A stretch of DNA of 64,000 bases. Source: a virus. Made by a program: the position numbers and the translations under genes. The notes under the pieces are model-generated. The model saw only the letters and a program-made list of their open reading frames with translations. It had not been told where the DNA came from and made no database searches. The DNA lies in IMG/VR virus record IMGVR_UViG_3300032180_000001, positions 120,981 to 184,980 of that record, one strand, 5' to 3'. The first letter of the stretch is position 1, and every line of letters starts with the position of its first letter. This document shows, in pieces, positions 18,269 to 27,055 of the stretch.

Positions 18269-18343
18269 GGTTTCCTCCGCTCCTGCTGGTGCCGGTCCGC
18301 TGCAGCGGCAACCTACGCTGCAGCGGACCGAACTGCTGCCACC

Positions 18344-19417
18344 CTACGTCAGACCCCGTACCTGCGGAAAGAGGTTCTGATACGCATCGCGCCATCGGGT
18401 CCAGTTTTTCTCGATCGTCCAGCTTCGAGCATCATCGCGGGCAGCCTCACCCAGCTTCAGGCGAAGGTTTTCGTCAGAAGCCAAAATGCTGAGATACTTG
18501 AGCCACTCATGTTCATAGCGAACGAGGAATCCGTTCTCACCATGCCGGATAAAACCACTGTAAACCGGACAGTCAGTAGCGATCGACGGAATGCCGCGAG
18601 CTGCCGCCTCCAAAACCTTAATATTGCTCTTAGACAGATCGAATTCGGTAACGGCGAGCGGTGCGAGATTGATGTCGAAGTCAAGCGTCGCGTAATAGCC
18701 TTCAGGGTCCTCGTACACCGGAACCCAGGGGCGGAACTTTGCCCGGTTCCCGACCTTGAAGGTTGGCCGGTAGTCAGTACCGCCGAGATGGAAATCCCAG
18801 CCTGAAAATCGCTTCAGGAACCTGCGGACTGAACTGGTGATCAGGCTGACATCGATACCGTGACTGGCGCCTCCCTGCCAGCCGATGGACGGGCGCGACC
18901 TGACTCGGGGCGTTTCCGCTGAGCCTGTAACCTGACTGGGCGGTACCGTATCCAGCAGCCAAGCGGGGATGCAATTTGGCAGCACGGCGATGTTCTCGTT
19001 CCCGGTATGCTCATGGATAACCCGAGCCAGCTGATCGGTGGTCACGGTAACCAGGTCGGAAACTTCGGCCATGTGCGTCACAGCATCCTGGACATCTCCC
19101 CGCTGGTAGAGGCTGTAAGCCTGGAAGTTGATCGGCGAGATGCTGAACACGTCGTCGTCGGTCTCATAGACGAGCCGTGATTGCGGGGTCCGAGCGCGAC
19201 GCCAGGTTTCCAGCCCACGGTGCGTATTAAAACGCTGTCCGATGATGATGTCAAAGCCCTGCATGTCCCGGAGCGTGACCGGCGTCCTGTTGCCCTTGTC
19301 GTCGCTGGCCGACCGGAAGGTTACCTCATGACCGTGCTTTTCGAGCTGACGCAAAGGCAATTCAATCCGGTACCAGCAACATCCGCTTCCACCGTCATGA
19401 CCTGCGAAGATCCTCAC
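18344..19417 (-). CDS. Glycosyltransferase, GT-B fold (GT4-like), 357 aa
   Basis: N-terminal MRIFAGHDGGSGCCWYRIELP gives the GT-B donor/acceptor loop. The C-terminal half has IGWQGGASHGIDVSLI, KVLEAAARGIPSIATDCPVY and GENGFLVRYEHEW, the E-x7-E-like nucleotide-sugar site of GT4 enzymes. GTG start with TAAGGAGGGAG. It closes a run of coupled sugar genes, so it probably adds a sugar to a virion or host glycan. Donor and acceptor are unknown. Confidence 0.75.
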   Translation of the reverse strand: MRIFAGHDGGSGCCWYRIELPLRQLEKHGHEVTFRSASDDKGNRTPVTLRDMQGFDIIIGQRFNTHRGLETWRRARTPQSRLVYETDDDVFSISPINFQAYSLYQRGDVQDAVTHMAEVSDLVTVTTDQLARVIHEHTGNENIAVLPNCIPAWLLDTVPPSQVTGSAETPRVRSRPSIGWQGGASHGIDVSLITSSVRRFLKRFSGWDFHLGGTDYRPTFKVGNRAKFRPWVPVYEDPEGYYATLDFDINLAPLAVTEFDLSKSNIKVLEAAARGIPSIATDCPVYSGFIRHGENGFLVRYEHEWLKYLSILASDENLRLKLGEAARDDARSWTIEKNWTRWRDAYQNLFPQVRGLT

Positions 19418-19429
19418 TGTGCTCCCTCC

Positions 19430-19648
19430 TTACCGCTGTACTGACCCTGTTGACCAGATGCCCTGCTCGTAGTGCGTTTTCATCCGGTGGTAGAGAGCGT
19501 CCAGCTCAGCGCGGGTCATCACGAGAAGCTGACAGCGCAGTTCCTCGTCCGGCTCATCCTCTCGTTCGATGAAGATGCTCGCCTCTACCCAGTCGGTCTC
19601 CGCTTCGTTCAGCTCGCTTGCCTCAAGAGAAATCCGGGACTTACTCAC
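19430..19648 (-). CDS. Hypothetical acidic protein, 72 aa
   Basis: GTG start overlapping the previous stop. Glu-rich, helical C-terminus (LLVMTRAELDALYHRMKTHYE). Part of a chain of small coupled ORFs. Function unknown. Confidence 0.5.
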   Translation of the reverse strand: MSKSRISLEASELNEAETDWVEASIFIEREDEPDEELRCQLLVMTRAELDALYHRMKTHYEQGIWSTGSVQR

Positions 19649-19755
19649 AGCTTTCCCTCCGCCTGCAGTCTCCGGGTCAGGCCAATTCTGTGCTCGACAT
19701 CAAGCCGGACTCCGAACCTGGCGATGAACACCGGATTGGCAGTTATCACCGTCAT
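19645..19755 (-). CDS. Micro-ORF, 36 aa, copy of the PLD-like protein C-terminus
   Basis: MTVITANPVFIARFGVRLD, then EHRIGLTRRLQ. This matches the last part of the PLD-like protein at 20068-20691 (SANPVFLARFGARLD...EHRTGLSRQ). Starts by ATGA overlap and ends by GTGA overlap. The DNA just upstream repeats the first 26 nt of the GT4 gene, so the ORF sits on a duplication junction and may be a remnant rather than a working gene. Confidence 0.45.
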   Translation of the reverse strand: MTVITANPVFIARFGVRLDVEHRIGLTRRLQAEGKL

Positions 19756-19880
19756 GACCTGCGAAGATCTTCACCGCGCTGTCTCCTAACATACGTAAGG
19801 CCGATACCATCGGGGTGATACCAGTCGCCAAACCACGCCGGAGCGCCAAGAAACCGAAGAAAGCACCAGAGATCCTTCAC
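19752..19880 (-). CDS. Hypothetical small protein, 42 aa
   Basis: GTG start overlapping the zinc-finger gene stop (GTGA). Sequence KDLWCFLRFLGAPAWFGDWY then basic residues. Aromatic-rich. Coupled at both ends. Function unknown; too short for a firm call. Confidence 0.4.
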   Translation of the reverse strand: MKDLWCFLRFLGAPAWFGDWYHPDGIGLTYVRRQRGEDLRRS

Positions 19881-20071
19881 CTGAACACCCCTCTCCGCTT
19901 TGCCGTCATCCGTTCAGCCTGCGTTCCGAACAGGGTAACTCGCTGCGCGTGCGGGTGCTCACGGGAGACAGTTCCGGTCCTAGTCGTGCATTTAGTTCCA
20001 GCTCGGGCATGGCAATACGGGCAGGCTACTCCGCTTTCCACCAGGCGCCGTGCGTCCCTGAGCGTGCTCAC
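19877..20071 (-). CDS. Small zinc-finger protein, 64 aa
   Basis: CPYCHARAGTKCTTRTG followed by SREHPHAQR gives a CxxC-x7-C...H zinc site found in short actinobacterial and phage proteins with a CxxC...GxxC...HxxR pattern. Start overlaps the PLD-like gene stop (ATGA). It may bind nucleic acid. Confidence 0.55.
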   Translation of the reverse strand: MSTLRDARRLVESGVACPYCHARAGTKCTTRTGTVSREHPHAQRVTLFGTQAERMTAKRRGVFR

Positions 20072-20691
20072 TTCTTCGCTGCCCTCGCCTGCTTTTTAGC
20101 CTGCCGTGATAGTCCGGTGCGGTGCTCCGTATCAAGCCGCGCGCCAAACCTGGCCAGGAACACCGGATTAGCGCTCACCAGCAATGTATTGTTTTGAGCC
20201 TTGTAGCCAGGAGCGGGCTTTACCGTCGGATCGAGACTGATGCCGGTTCCCTCACCGGACGCCGACCAGTTCGTTGAGCCCTCCCAGCCGAGACCCTGCC
20301 CGACCAGTACCCCGCCCTTGGTATGGCTGATCTGACCCGTCGCGGACTCTGTGACTACGAACGAATTATAAAAACCCGGATCCGCTACCTCATCGGCTGC
20401 GAGGATAACCCTCTCATAACGACCCTGCGCCTGATAGCTGTCCAGAGTACCCTGAACGGACACGTTCGGATTCTTCAGCAAAGCCATGATGGCATCGTTC
20501 AGCTCCCTGTCGTCATAGCCGAACATATCGATTTTCAGGCCCATTCTTTCATTAACAAGCAAATCGAGAAGAATGCCATGAACATCATCGCGGCCGACGA
20601 GAAACAGGTAATGATCACCGTAGCCGAGAGTCAAGACGCCTTCCGATGTATAACGGCCGAAACGAGCGAGTCGTGGGTCATCGTAAGTCAT
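20068..20691 (-). CDS. Phospholipase D-like protein with one HKD motif, 207 aa
   Basis: ISHTKGGVLVGQGLGWEGST continues into NWSASG and gives the H-x-K...G-S-x-N pattern of the PLD superfamily (H123, K125, S139, N141). The second HKD expected in long members is absent, so the active form would be a dimer, as in bacterial single-domain PLD nucleases. It could be a nuclease or a phospholipid/glycan transferase. It lies in the glycan gene cluster, coupled to the methyltransferase upstream. Confidence 0.6.
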   Translation of the reverse strand: MTYDDPRLARFGRYTSEGVLTLGYGDHYLFLVGRDDVHGILLDLLVNERMGLKIDMFGYDDRELNDAIMALLKNPNVSVQGTLDSYQAQGRYERVILAADEVADPGFYNSFVVTESATGQISHTKGGVLVGQGLGWEGSTNWSASGEGTGISLDPTVKPAPGYKAQNNTLLVSANPVFLARFGARLDTEHRTGLSRQAKKQARAAKK

Positions 20692-21248
20692 GGCAAGAAC
20701 CCCCAGGCTAGATGCCCGACCTGCCCCTGAACGCCTGTCACGTCGTCAGCTGCCTCCGTCACACCGAACCCCGGATGCCCAGTGGCGGCGCAGCGCCCGT
20801 AATCGTGATAAGCAATAAATCCGCCAGGCCGGATCAGCGGCAGTGTGAATGAAAGATCGGCTCGCACCGATTCCTCGCTATGATGAGCATCGAGGAACAC
20901 GCCATCGAAAATAGGCGGATCGTGCCGCATTCTGGGCAGGGCATCCTCGAACCGCTCTTTCACCGGCGTAACGCGATCTGCTACCCCGTACCGGTGGATG
21001 GTGTTCCAGAAGATGTCCCAGGTGTCACCGCGGCCGGCCATGTCGTCACCCTGATGCCAGTCGACGGACACCACGTGATCCGCAACCGAAGCAATCACCA
21101 CCGTCGAGTAGCCATGGTAGGCACCCAGCTCCAGCACATACTTGTCCCGGCACAGTGCCGCCAGCGCGGTTGCCTCGGCCGGGGTAACAGCGGAGCTGAC
21201 GTCGTACGGAAAAATGATCTGACGCTCGGGGCTATCTGTTTCGCTCAC
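20688..21248 (-). CDS. SAM-dependent methyltransferase (Methyltransf_24 type), 186 aa
   Basis: Motif I VLELGAYHGYST (residues 38-49), acidic motif VVSVDWHQ, and FDGVFLDAHHSEESV plus PLIRPGGFIAYHDYG, as in Methyltransf_24 enzymes that often act in surface polysaccharide pathways. GTG start at 21248. It probably methylates a sugar or glycan made by its neighbours. The substrate is not shown by sequence. Confidence 0.7.
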   Translation of the reverse strand: MSETDSPERQIIFPYDVSSAVTPAEATALAALCRDKYVLELGAYHGYSTVVIASVADHVVSVDWHQGDDMAGRGDTWDIFWNTIHRYGVADRVTPVKERFEDALPRMRHDPPIFDGVFLDAHHSEESVRADLSFTLPLIRPGGFIAYHDYGRCAATGHPGFGVTEAADDVTGVQGQVGHLAWGFLP

Positions 21249-21257
21249 TAGCTCATC

Positions 21258-21923
21258 CTAATCATTCCAGGCGCTCTTCCCTCTCGGTGCCCAGTGGCTG
21301 AGACCTCGCTCGGCGTGGTCATAGTACCAGCGCTGCTCATCGGTCGGATTTTCCAGATCCTCATACCAGGCAAGATGCTCGCCAATATAGGGAGGCCCGG
21401 TACGCAGCGCGCCATCCAGGTCGAACCCAGATCCTTCCCGGTACAGGGCGAGCGTGGTATCGATATCTGCCCGGTAGGCACCATCACCCAGTGGATACTG
21501 CCAGAACTGAGTTTCGTGCCCGACGACCTGCTGCTTACGGGAGTAGTGATCTGGGAGGTTGTCGATGCGCAGCCCGAGTCCGGCCTTCGTTCGATCCGGG
21601 TACTTATCCAGCAGGGAACCGAGATGCTGCGGCCAGTCCGGTGGGCAGTCGAGCGCAGGCACGACATCCGGATCAGTGACGATATATCGTTCGCTGCCGC
21701 GTGCCACGTTGAACGGCTCCCAGCCCCAGAGACCTCGCGGGTGGCCGCCGCCCCGGCGCAGAACCGTGATACCTCGTGCTTCCCAGGACCTAAGCAAGCT
21801 GAGCGCAGCAGGCCAGGTGCTGCCGTGATCAACGATGACAACTTCCAGCTGCGCGTCCATTAGTGCCTTCAGGCAGTACCGGGCATACGTTACCCGATCT
21901 CGGAAGATTACGAAGGCCTTCAA
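21258..21923 (-). CDS. Glycosyltransferase, GT-A type, 221 aa
   Basis: N-terminal Rossmann start KAFVIFRDRVTYARYCLKAL with VVIVDHGST, and a DPD metal-binding triad (residues 84-86) in YIVTDPDVVPALD. Starts with TTG at 21923, which overlaps the upstream TGA. It is short for GT-A enzymes but complete in its core. Likely transfers a sugar within the glycan cluster. Confidence 0.65.
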   Translation of the reverse strand: MKAFVIFRDRVTYARYCLKALMDAQLEVVIVDHGSTWPAALSLLRSWEARGITVLRRGGGHPRGLWGWEPFNVARGSERYIVTDPDVVPALDCPPDWPQHLGSLLDKYPDRTKAGLGLRIDNLPDHYSRKQQVVGHETQFWQYPLGDGAYRADIDTTLALYREGSGFDLDGALRTGPPYIGEHLAWYEDLENPTDEQRWYYDHAERGLSHWAPRGKSAWND

Positions 21924-22270
21924 CCGCTCACGACTCCTGCTTCCGGCGCCCGGCGTCGGCGCCTCTTACGCGAAACTTCCGGCTCAACGACCAACGCGAC
22001 TTCTGGTTCCCGCGCAGCTTCCGGCACCTGCTCCGGCACCTCCATAACCGGCACAACTGCGGGCGTCTTATACCGCTGGCCGTCCAGGTAATACGACTCG
22101 CTATAGCCGATGTGCTCCCGGGCAAGGATGGCCACCGGAGTCCAGGTACGCCCGCCGATCACTACTTCGGATGACTCACATCGATAACCGTCCTGACGGT
22201 GCACGATCGCAGCCGTAGCATCGATTAGCTGAACGCGCCGGTGATGCAGCTTGCAAGTGAGTCTCGTCAT
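21920..22270 (-). CDS. Hypothetical protein with basic tail, 116 aa
   Basis: N-terminal half is beta-rich (EVVIGGRTWTPVAILAREHI, SYYLDGQRYKTP). The C-terminus has a KRRRRR run after an acidic Pro/Glu segment. Overlaps genes on both sides by 4 nt. Function unknown. Confidence 0.5.
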   Translation of the reverse strand: MTRLTCKLHHRRVQLIDATAAIVHRQDGYRCESSEVVIGGRTWTPVAILAREHIGYSESYYLDGQRYKTPAVVPVMEVPEQVPEAAREPEVALVVEPEVSRKRRRRRAPEAGVVSG

Positions 22271-22926
22271 TGTTTACACAGCTTCCTTGATGGCCAGCCT
22301 GGCAGCAAGTCGAACGCTTTCGGCTTATTCTGGCCAACCCATTCCTCCGCCTGGTGACGGTACTCATTCTCCGGCGGCGGTAGTTCCCGAAGGTATTGCG
22401 TTCTAGCCCACCAGTAATTACCACCGTACATCGGTACCGTGACCGGATAATCTGGCGGGTTGTGATGCTCTTCCGGGGTCAGCCAGTGGCAGCCGACAGT
22501 GTCATAATCGTGCAGCAGAGCCGCGCACGCCCGCCAGTTGCTGACGACATGCCTAGTCATCGACCGGCGCCAGATCGCGTTCCACTCCGAATCGTCATGA
22601 GCGCCCTTAGTGTGCGCGTACAGCACAGGGAAATTACCCGGAATATTATGGATATCGCAGTGAAGCTTCGAGAGGGTAAGCTGCTCAAATCCCTCATCTG
22701 CTTCAACCCACACCTCCGGAATTGGCACGCCGTTGCTCCCGAACCGCATCACGATATGGTTTTTAGCCCGCTCCCGGTCTTCCGGATACCCGACCAGGCC
22801 GACAACCGTTTCACCCTCGAATCCGGATTTCCCGAGAGCCTCGGCATGCTCGCGAACCGGAGTCGACCAGGCTCCAGAAGCGTAAACATGGTAGAAGTGG
22901 CGAATGTAAGAACTGATGTAACTCAC
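22267..22926 (-). CDS. Putative glycosyltransferase-like protein, 219 aa
   Basis: GTG start at 22926 overlaps the GT2 gene stop, so an earlier in-frame ATG is rejected. Motifs: SYIRHFYHVYASGAW, VLYAHTKGAHDDSEWN, GCHWLTPEEHH, MYGGNYWWARTQYLRELP. Similar YAHTKG and GNYWWA segments occur in some bacterial and viral glycan enzymes, but I cannot name the family with certainty. Context strongly suggests glycan synthesis. Confidence 0.5.
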   Translation of the reverse strand: MSYISSYIRHFYHVYASGAWSTPVREHAEALGKSGFEGETVVGLVGYPEDRERAKNHIVMRFGSNGVPIPEVWVEADEGFEQLTLSKLHCDIHNIPGNFPVLYAHTKGAHDDSEWNAIWRRSMTRHVVSNWRACAALLHDYDTVGCHWLTPEEHHNPPDYPVTVPMYGGNYWWARTQYLRELPPPENEYRHQAEEWVGQNKPKAFDLLPGWPSRKLCKQ

Positions 22927-23573
22927 GTTTGTTCCTTCTCCCGCCAGCGGTAAGCACTCGGCCAGGAATCGCAGGTGATCTCGCTGACCCGTACGTACGG
23001 CACTTCTTCGTTCAGCCAGAGCAGCACCATGTCCCAGTCTTCCCAGCAGCTGCCTGGCTCGCTCCATGTCCCCCGCTCCAGAGTCTCCCGACGGTGCATG
23101 ATCATCGGCGTACCGACATTTCCGGCGGAAATCTGACCATGACCGACCTCGTGCACACCATGCGGAGCGTGACTGGCTAGCAGGGACACCGCGAATCCGG
23201 CCTTCGGGTTCTCGTCCAGCGCGCGAGCCAGCACCTCGCAGTGCTGCGGCCGGAGCGTGTCGTCGTCGTCACAGTAGGCGATGTACTCGCCGCTGGCGTA
23301 TTCTAGGCCGTGCAGCCTAGCCGGGGCGCCCCAGTGCTTATCCTCGGTATGCTCCGGCAGCTCAAAATACCAAAGCTGCTGCCCCCGACGGAAACGAAGT
23401 GCCAACGGGGTGTTTTCTATGCGCTTCCGCAACTCCGGATCCGGGCCATCGCTGATGATGATATGCTCGACTGCTGGATATGTCTGTGCCTGTACACTCG
23501 GAATACACCTGCTCACCAGTAGCTCGTGCCGTTTCCAGGTTGGGGTGATCACCGAAATCAGGGGCGTGCTCAT
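22923..23573 (-). CDS. Family 2 glycosyltransferase, 216 aa
   Basis: Classic GT2 N-terminus LISVITPTWKRHELLVSRCI, HIIISDGPDP, and YIAYCDDDDTL (metal-binding Asp cluster, residues 102-105), then a WEDWDMVLLWL acceptor-site region. No membrane helix, so it is soluble. Coupled at both ends by 4-nt overlaps. Confidence 0.8.
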   Translation of the reverse strand: MSTPLISVITPTWKRHELLVSRCIPSVQAQTYPAVEHIIISDGPDPELRKRIENTPLALRFRRGQQLWYFELPEHTEDKHWGAPARLHGLEYASGEYIAYCDDDDTLRPQHCEVLARALDENPKAGFAVSLLASHAPHGVHEVGHGQISAGNVGTPMIMHRRETLERGTWSEPGSCWEDWDMVLLWLNEEVPYVRVSEITCDSWPSAYRWREKEQT

Positions 23574-23728
23574 TGTCTCCTCGCTGGTGGGTAGAGGGCG
23601 ATCCAGATCAGAACAAGCATGACAACCGTCCAGCCCCAGTAGCCCGGTATGCCAAGGATGCCCAACGCAATAATCACCGCTATCCCAGCTAGCAGTCCGG
23701 TAATGTGAACGGCTGTTCTCCGGGTCAT
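23570..23728 (-). CDS. Small membrane protein, two helices, 52 aa
   Basis: MTRRTAVHITGLLAGIAVII then a second hydrophobic stretch WTVVMLVLIWIALYPPARR. Start overlaps the stop of the preceding 31-aa ORF. Possibly anchors or exports glycan products. Function unknown. Confidence 0.5.
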   Translation of the reverse strand: MTRRTAVHITGLLAGIAVIIALGILGIPGYWGWTVVMLVLIWIALYPPARRQ

Positions 23729-23820
23729 CGCAGTAGCACCTGGGCAGCCACGAGAATCAGCGCCAAGGTGCAGGCCCATGCACCAAAAGCATAATAAAAA
23801 GCACGTAGGGCAAGCCTCAT
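23725..23820 (-). CDS. Single-helix membrane peptide, 31 aa
   Basis: MRLALRAFYYAFGAWACTLA then LILVAAQVLLR: one membrane helix with a basic N-terminus. Both ends overlap neighbours by ATGA, which supports it being translated although it is very short. Confidence 0.45.
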   Translation of the reverse strand: MRLALRAFYYAFGAWACTLALILVAAQVLLR

Positions 23821-24446
23821 GACGGCCACGGTTCCGTCCATTCCCCTCTCGTAACCTTTCGCAGCGCCTCATAATACAGCGCCCGATCGTAATTGGTCCG
23901 TGCTTCCTCCGACCCCATGCCCGCCCCGCGTTTATGCATCGCCCAGTGATGGTTAAATGAGTACTTGTTGCACATCTTCGGCGGAAATCCAGCCTGCCGT
24001 CCCCTATCGCTGAAAAAATCATCAGAGTAATAATGCGACAAAAGCAGCGGACTTATTTTCTCCCACTGCTGACGGCTGCAGAACGGAATAACAGTAATAC
24101 CAGTATCGATGCCGTCCGGGAACTCGGAACTGGCATATGGCCGCGACTGAAGTATTCCCAGGTGAACGTTCAGTACCCGCGGAGCCGGCAGGAATCCACG
24201 GTCAGTCAGCTCGATTGCCGCGAGATCCCAGCCGTCCATGGGCTCCAAATCATCACATGTCAGGTGAATGTAGTCGCCTTTCGCCTTATCCGCACCGGCC
24301 TGCCAGGCCTTACCGCATGTCGAATGATCATACTCGGTAATGATCTCGTTCGGAGTGCTGGTGCGATCGCGGTAGGCGTTCAGGCAGCGCTCATAGTGAT
24401 CTTCGCGGCCGGGAATCGTCGGAATGATGATCGAGAGCAGGGTCAC
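23817..24446 (-). CDS. Glycosyltransferase (GT2-like), 209 aa
   Basis: MTLLSIIIPTIPGREDHYER start, GDYIHLTCDDLEPMDGW (DD at 65-66) as metal site, YSDDFFSDRG near the acceptor end. GTG start overlapping the upstream stop. Shorter than typical GT2 but with the core motifs. Confidence 0.65.
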   Translation of the reverse strand: MTLLSIIIPTIPGREDHYERCLNAYRDRTSTPNEIITEYDHSTCGKAWQAGADKAKGDYIHLTCDDLEPMDGWDLAAIELTDRGFLPAPRVLNVHLGILQSRPYASSEFPDGIDTGITVIPFCSRQQWEKISPLLLSHYYSDDFFSDRGRQAGFPPKMCNKYSFNHHWAMHKRGAGMGSEEARTNYDRALYYEALRKVTRGEWTEPWPS

Positions 24447-24616
24447 GGGAACTCCGATTTCATTGTCCGCAACGCCTCAATCAAAGCATCGAGATCTTCA
24501 CGATCTATGCTTATAGCTTCATAACCCTCATCGCGGATAACTATATCAACATCCCGGCCTTCGACATAGATACGCTCTGAGCCATCTTCCGCTACTCCGA
24601 TCCGCTTAACGGTCAC
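24443..24616 (-). CDS. Hypothetical small acidic protein, 57 aa
   Basis: GTG start with GGAGGTGGAGGG upstream. VKRIGVAEDGSERIYVEGRD then DREDLDALIEALRTMKSE. One beta-hairpin and a helix. Coupled to the GT gene by GTGA. Confidence 0.5.
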   Translation of the reverse strand: MTVKRIGVAEDGSERIYVEGRDVDIVIRDEGYEAISIDREDLDALIEALRTMKSEFP

Positions 24617-24634
24617 CCCTCCACCTCCACGAAG

Positions 24635-24937
24635 CTAGACCGCCGTCAGTAGTATGTAAAGATTCAAAGCACCAGAATACGTATTCTTCACGTATACAGG
24701 GTCGCGATCTGTAATGAATGAATACGAATTAGTGCCGACAGGCGTTCCTTCTGCATTCGGAATAGCGAACGACAGCGACGTTCCTGTGGAATCTTGCGAC
24801 AGAACATTTTCTCCAGTAATACCTCCCGTGTCCCCGCTGTGCAGGCTCACCGTGCAGCGTATTGGGCTGATACCGAGAGCCGTGAACACCTCGACAACAG
24901 CTCCTCCTGCGACAGTTACTGTAGCTGCATAAATCAT
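24635..24937 (-). CDS. Small beta-sandwich structural protein, 100 aa
   Basis: Paralogue of the protein at 61568-61864: shared VVEVFTALG, GTSLS..IP, and DPVYVKNT motifs at the same positions. All-beta, no cysteine clusters except one. Start ATG 24937 with GGAGGGG. Possibly a head or tail decoration protein. The existence of a copy 37 kb away in the early region is unexplained. Confidence 0.5.
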   Translation of the reverse strand: MIYAATVTVAGGAVVEVFTALGISPIRCTVSLHSGDTGGITGENVLSQDSTGTSLSFAIPNAEGTPVGTNSYSFITDRDPVYVKNTYSGALNLYILLTAV

Positions 24938-24963
24938 GACTACCCCTCCTGCGATTTTCTTGA

Positions 24964-25800
24964 TTAACTAATCCTACCCTCAAATGACTGTTCTGTCATT
25001 GAGAGCCTTTCATCGAGAAGCGACATAGCATAAATATCATACTCGTCTAGATCAAAATCAAAGATACTAATATTCTCCTGAAGCCGTTCAAATGTACCTG
25101 TCTTCGGAATCACCGAATTACCAAGCTGCAAACTCCAACGCAGTACTATTTGTGCTGGGGACCGCCCATACTTGCTCGCAATAGAAACTAGTATCGGCGA
25201 ATCAAGATTCTTTCTTCCCCGACCAAGCGGACCCCATGCCTGGGTAATAATATCAAACCTATTATGAAAAGTTCGTTGCGCAGCCTGGGGACACCAAGGA
25301 TTTAGCTGTATCTGATTCACGGAAGGCGGAGTAGAAGCATAACTAAGAAGACAGGTAAGATCATCAAACTTAAAGTTAGAAACACCGATACTCCGGCATC
25401 TGCCATCATTCAGAAGCCGTTCAAACGCCCGCCACGCTCCCTTGGTCAACGCTACCTCCATCCTGGGCCAGTGCATCAAGTAGAGATCAATCACGTCAAA
25501 GCCAAGACGTATCATACTGGCATCGAATGCCCGAAGCGTAGAATCGTACCCGTCCGCAGCCCATACCTTACTCGTAACAAATAGCTCATCACGAGGAAGT
25601 CCCGATTCAGCAACAGCCCGACCTATTCCCGCCTCATTGCGATACTGATCGCTCGTGTCGAACATTCGGTATCCGATATTTATAGCCTCGCCAACTATAA
25701 GTTGAGCCTGATCATCGGACAATTTCCACGTACCTAGTCCAAAATTTGGCATAGCCCTACCAGAGTTAAGTTGGACTGTCGGAACCACCGTTACTGTCAT
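24964..25800 (-). CDS. Aldo/keto reductase, 278 aa
   Basis: Full AKR fold with the catalytic tetrad Asp48, Tyr53, Lys78, His110 in MFDTSDQYRNEAGIGRAV, FVTSKVW and LYLMHWP, and the NADPH loop IPKTGTFERLQENI. ATG at 25800 overlaps the epimerase stop. The DNA here is visibly more AT-rich than the structural genes, consistent with acquisition from another source. Likely reduces a sugar or aldehyde in the pathway fed by the epimerase gene. Confidence 0.85.
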   Translation of the reverse strand: MTVTVVPTVQLNSGRAMPNFGLGTWKLSDDQAQLIVGEAINIGYRMFDTSDQYRNEAGIGRAVAESGLPRDELFVTSKVWAADGYDSTLRAFDASMIRLGFDVIDLYLMHWPRMEVALTKGAWRAFERLLNDGRCRSIGVSNFKFDDLTCLLSYASTPPSVNQIQLNPWCPQAAQRTFHNRFDIITQAWGPLGRGRKNLDSPILVSIASKYGRSPAQIVLRWSLQLGNSVIPKTGTFERLQENISIFDFDLDEYDIYAMSLLDERLSMTEQSFEGRIS

Positions 25801-26741
25801 CCCAGCCACGTGCCTTCACTATCAAATCTTGACACGTAACCTAGCGTCTCCTTCATTCCATCGTCCAGGCTTTTCTCCGGTCGCCATCCCATCTTCCACA
25901 GCCGGTCACTATCAAGCATCTTACGCAGCGTAATCTGACTATCCGGGAGAATCTCAGTCAGCGACGATCTACAGCCTGGAACGAGGGCCATGCACCGACT
26001 GGCCAGCTCCCCCGTAGTGATATGCTGGTCATTCCGGTTAACGTTCCATACCCCAGATAGTCCTGATTCTACAATCAAGGCCAGTCCTCGGCAAGTATCA
26101 CCCACATACGTAAAACAGCGCATACAACCCTTATGAACGATAATTGGCAGACCATGATGCGCCTGCCAGAGCATAGTATGCAAAGCGTTGTACCCGATAA
26201 CCCCCGTGCGCCCGGAAAAACGCGGCACCGTACCAGGCAGCGGCAGAACAGCGGCTGGACCGTAGGGCATGTTCAATCGAGTAATCATCAGCCCATCGGG
26301 GGCATACAACCGACACGCTTCTTCTCCCCACTTCTTGGACAACCCATACATATTCAGCGGCTCTAGCGGCATGGACGTCAGAATATCTCCCCGCTGATCA
26401 GTGGTTTTACCATACACCTCAGACGATGACATAAACATGAGCCTAGCCCCCGTCTCCGCAGTATCCCGAGCTAGCTCAGCAGTCAGTCCAACATTAGCCT
26501 TCACCGTAAGCTGCAGATTCTTTTCACCCCACACACGCCCGTACAAAGCAGCAAGATGAATCACAACATCTGGACGCGCGTAAGCCAGCCAGCTTCGCCG
26601 AGCATCATCATCATGCAAATCAAACAGCATATCCGCCCCCGCTTGAATATCCTGCCCGAACACCTCGTGACCGCGTTCAGCAAAAGTTTTCACTAGCCAG
26701 CCACCGATATATCCAGCCGCACCAGTTATCGCGATCCTCAT
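25797..26741 (-). CDS. NAD-dependent epimerase/dehydratase, 314 aa
   Basis: Rossmann motif ITGAAGYIGG (5-14), SSSEVYG, and MYGLSKKWGE with YxxxK (Tyr132, Lys136): an extended SDR nucleotide-sugar enzyme. Coupled to the aldo/keto reductase by ATGA. Probably makes a modified nucleotide sugar for the glycosyltransferases downstream. The exact reaction cannot be read from sequence. Confidence 0.85.
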   Translation of the reverse strand: MRIAITGAAGYIGGWLVKTFAERGHEVFGQDIQAGADMLFDLHDDDARRSWLAYARPDVVIHLAALYGRVWGEKNLQLTVKANVGLTAELARDTAETGARLMFMSSSEVYGKTTDQRGDILTSMPLEPLNMYGLSKKWGEEACRLYAPDGLMITRLNMPYGPAAVLPLPGTVPRFSGRTGVIGYNALHTMLWQAHHGLPIIVHKGCMRCFTYVGDTCRGLALIVESGLSGVWNVNRNDQHITTGELASRCMALVPGCRSSLTEILPDSQITLRKMLDSDRLWKMGWRPEKSLDDGMKETLGYVSRFDSEGTWLG

Positions 26742-27055
26742 TGCCCGACCTCCCGCCAGCGCGCCTCGACCAGCCGCTCAGCCAGCACCGTAGCATCATA
26801 ATCCCAGATCTGCTCATTGCGGTACAGCGGGTGTCCCAGCGGAAGCGTCTTCGCGCGGAAGTTCTCCAGGTACCGGATGTTCTCCCAAATCTGGATCCAG
26901 CGCCCGCCCCGGGACTTAACCAGCACCTCGACCCGCTCATTGGCGCTGCCCGGATTCGGTCGCGTCACATAGGCCCGCGCCCCGACCGCCGCAACGTTCC
27001 TCGGGACGGTGAAGTTGCACTGCACGACGATCCGGTCTCCTGGCTCAGGCATCAT
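26738..27055 (-). CDS. Hypothetical protein, 105 aa
   Basis: Start MMPEPGDRIVVQCNFTVPRN at 27055 overlaps the end of the zinc-finger gene, so a longer frame from 27118 is rejected. Beta-rich N-terminus and a WENIRYLENFRAKTLPLGH segment. Followed by ATGA coupling to the epimerase. Function unknown. Confidence 0.55.
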   Translation of the reverse strand: MMPEPGDRIVVQCNFTVPRNVAAVGARAYVTRPNPGSANERVEVLVKSRGGRWIQIWENIRYLENFRAKTLPLGHPLYRNEQIWDYDATVLAERLVEARWREVGQ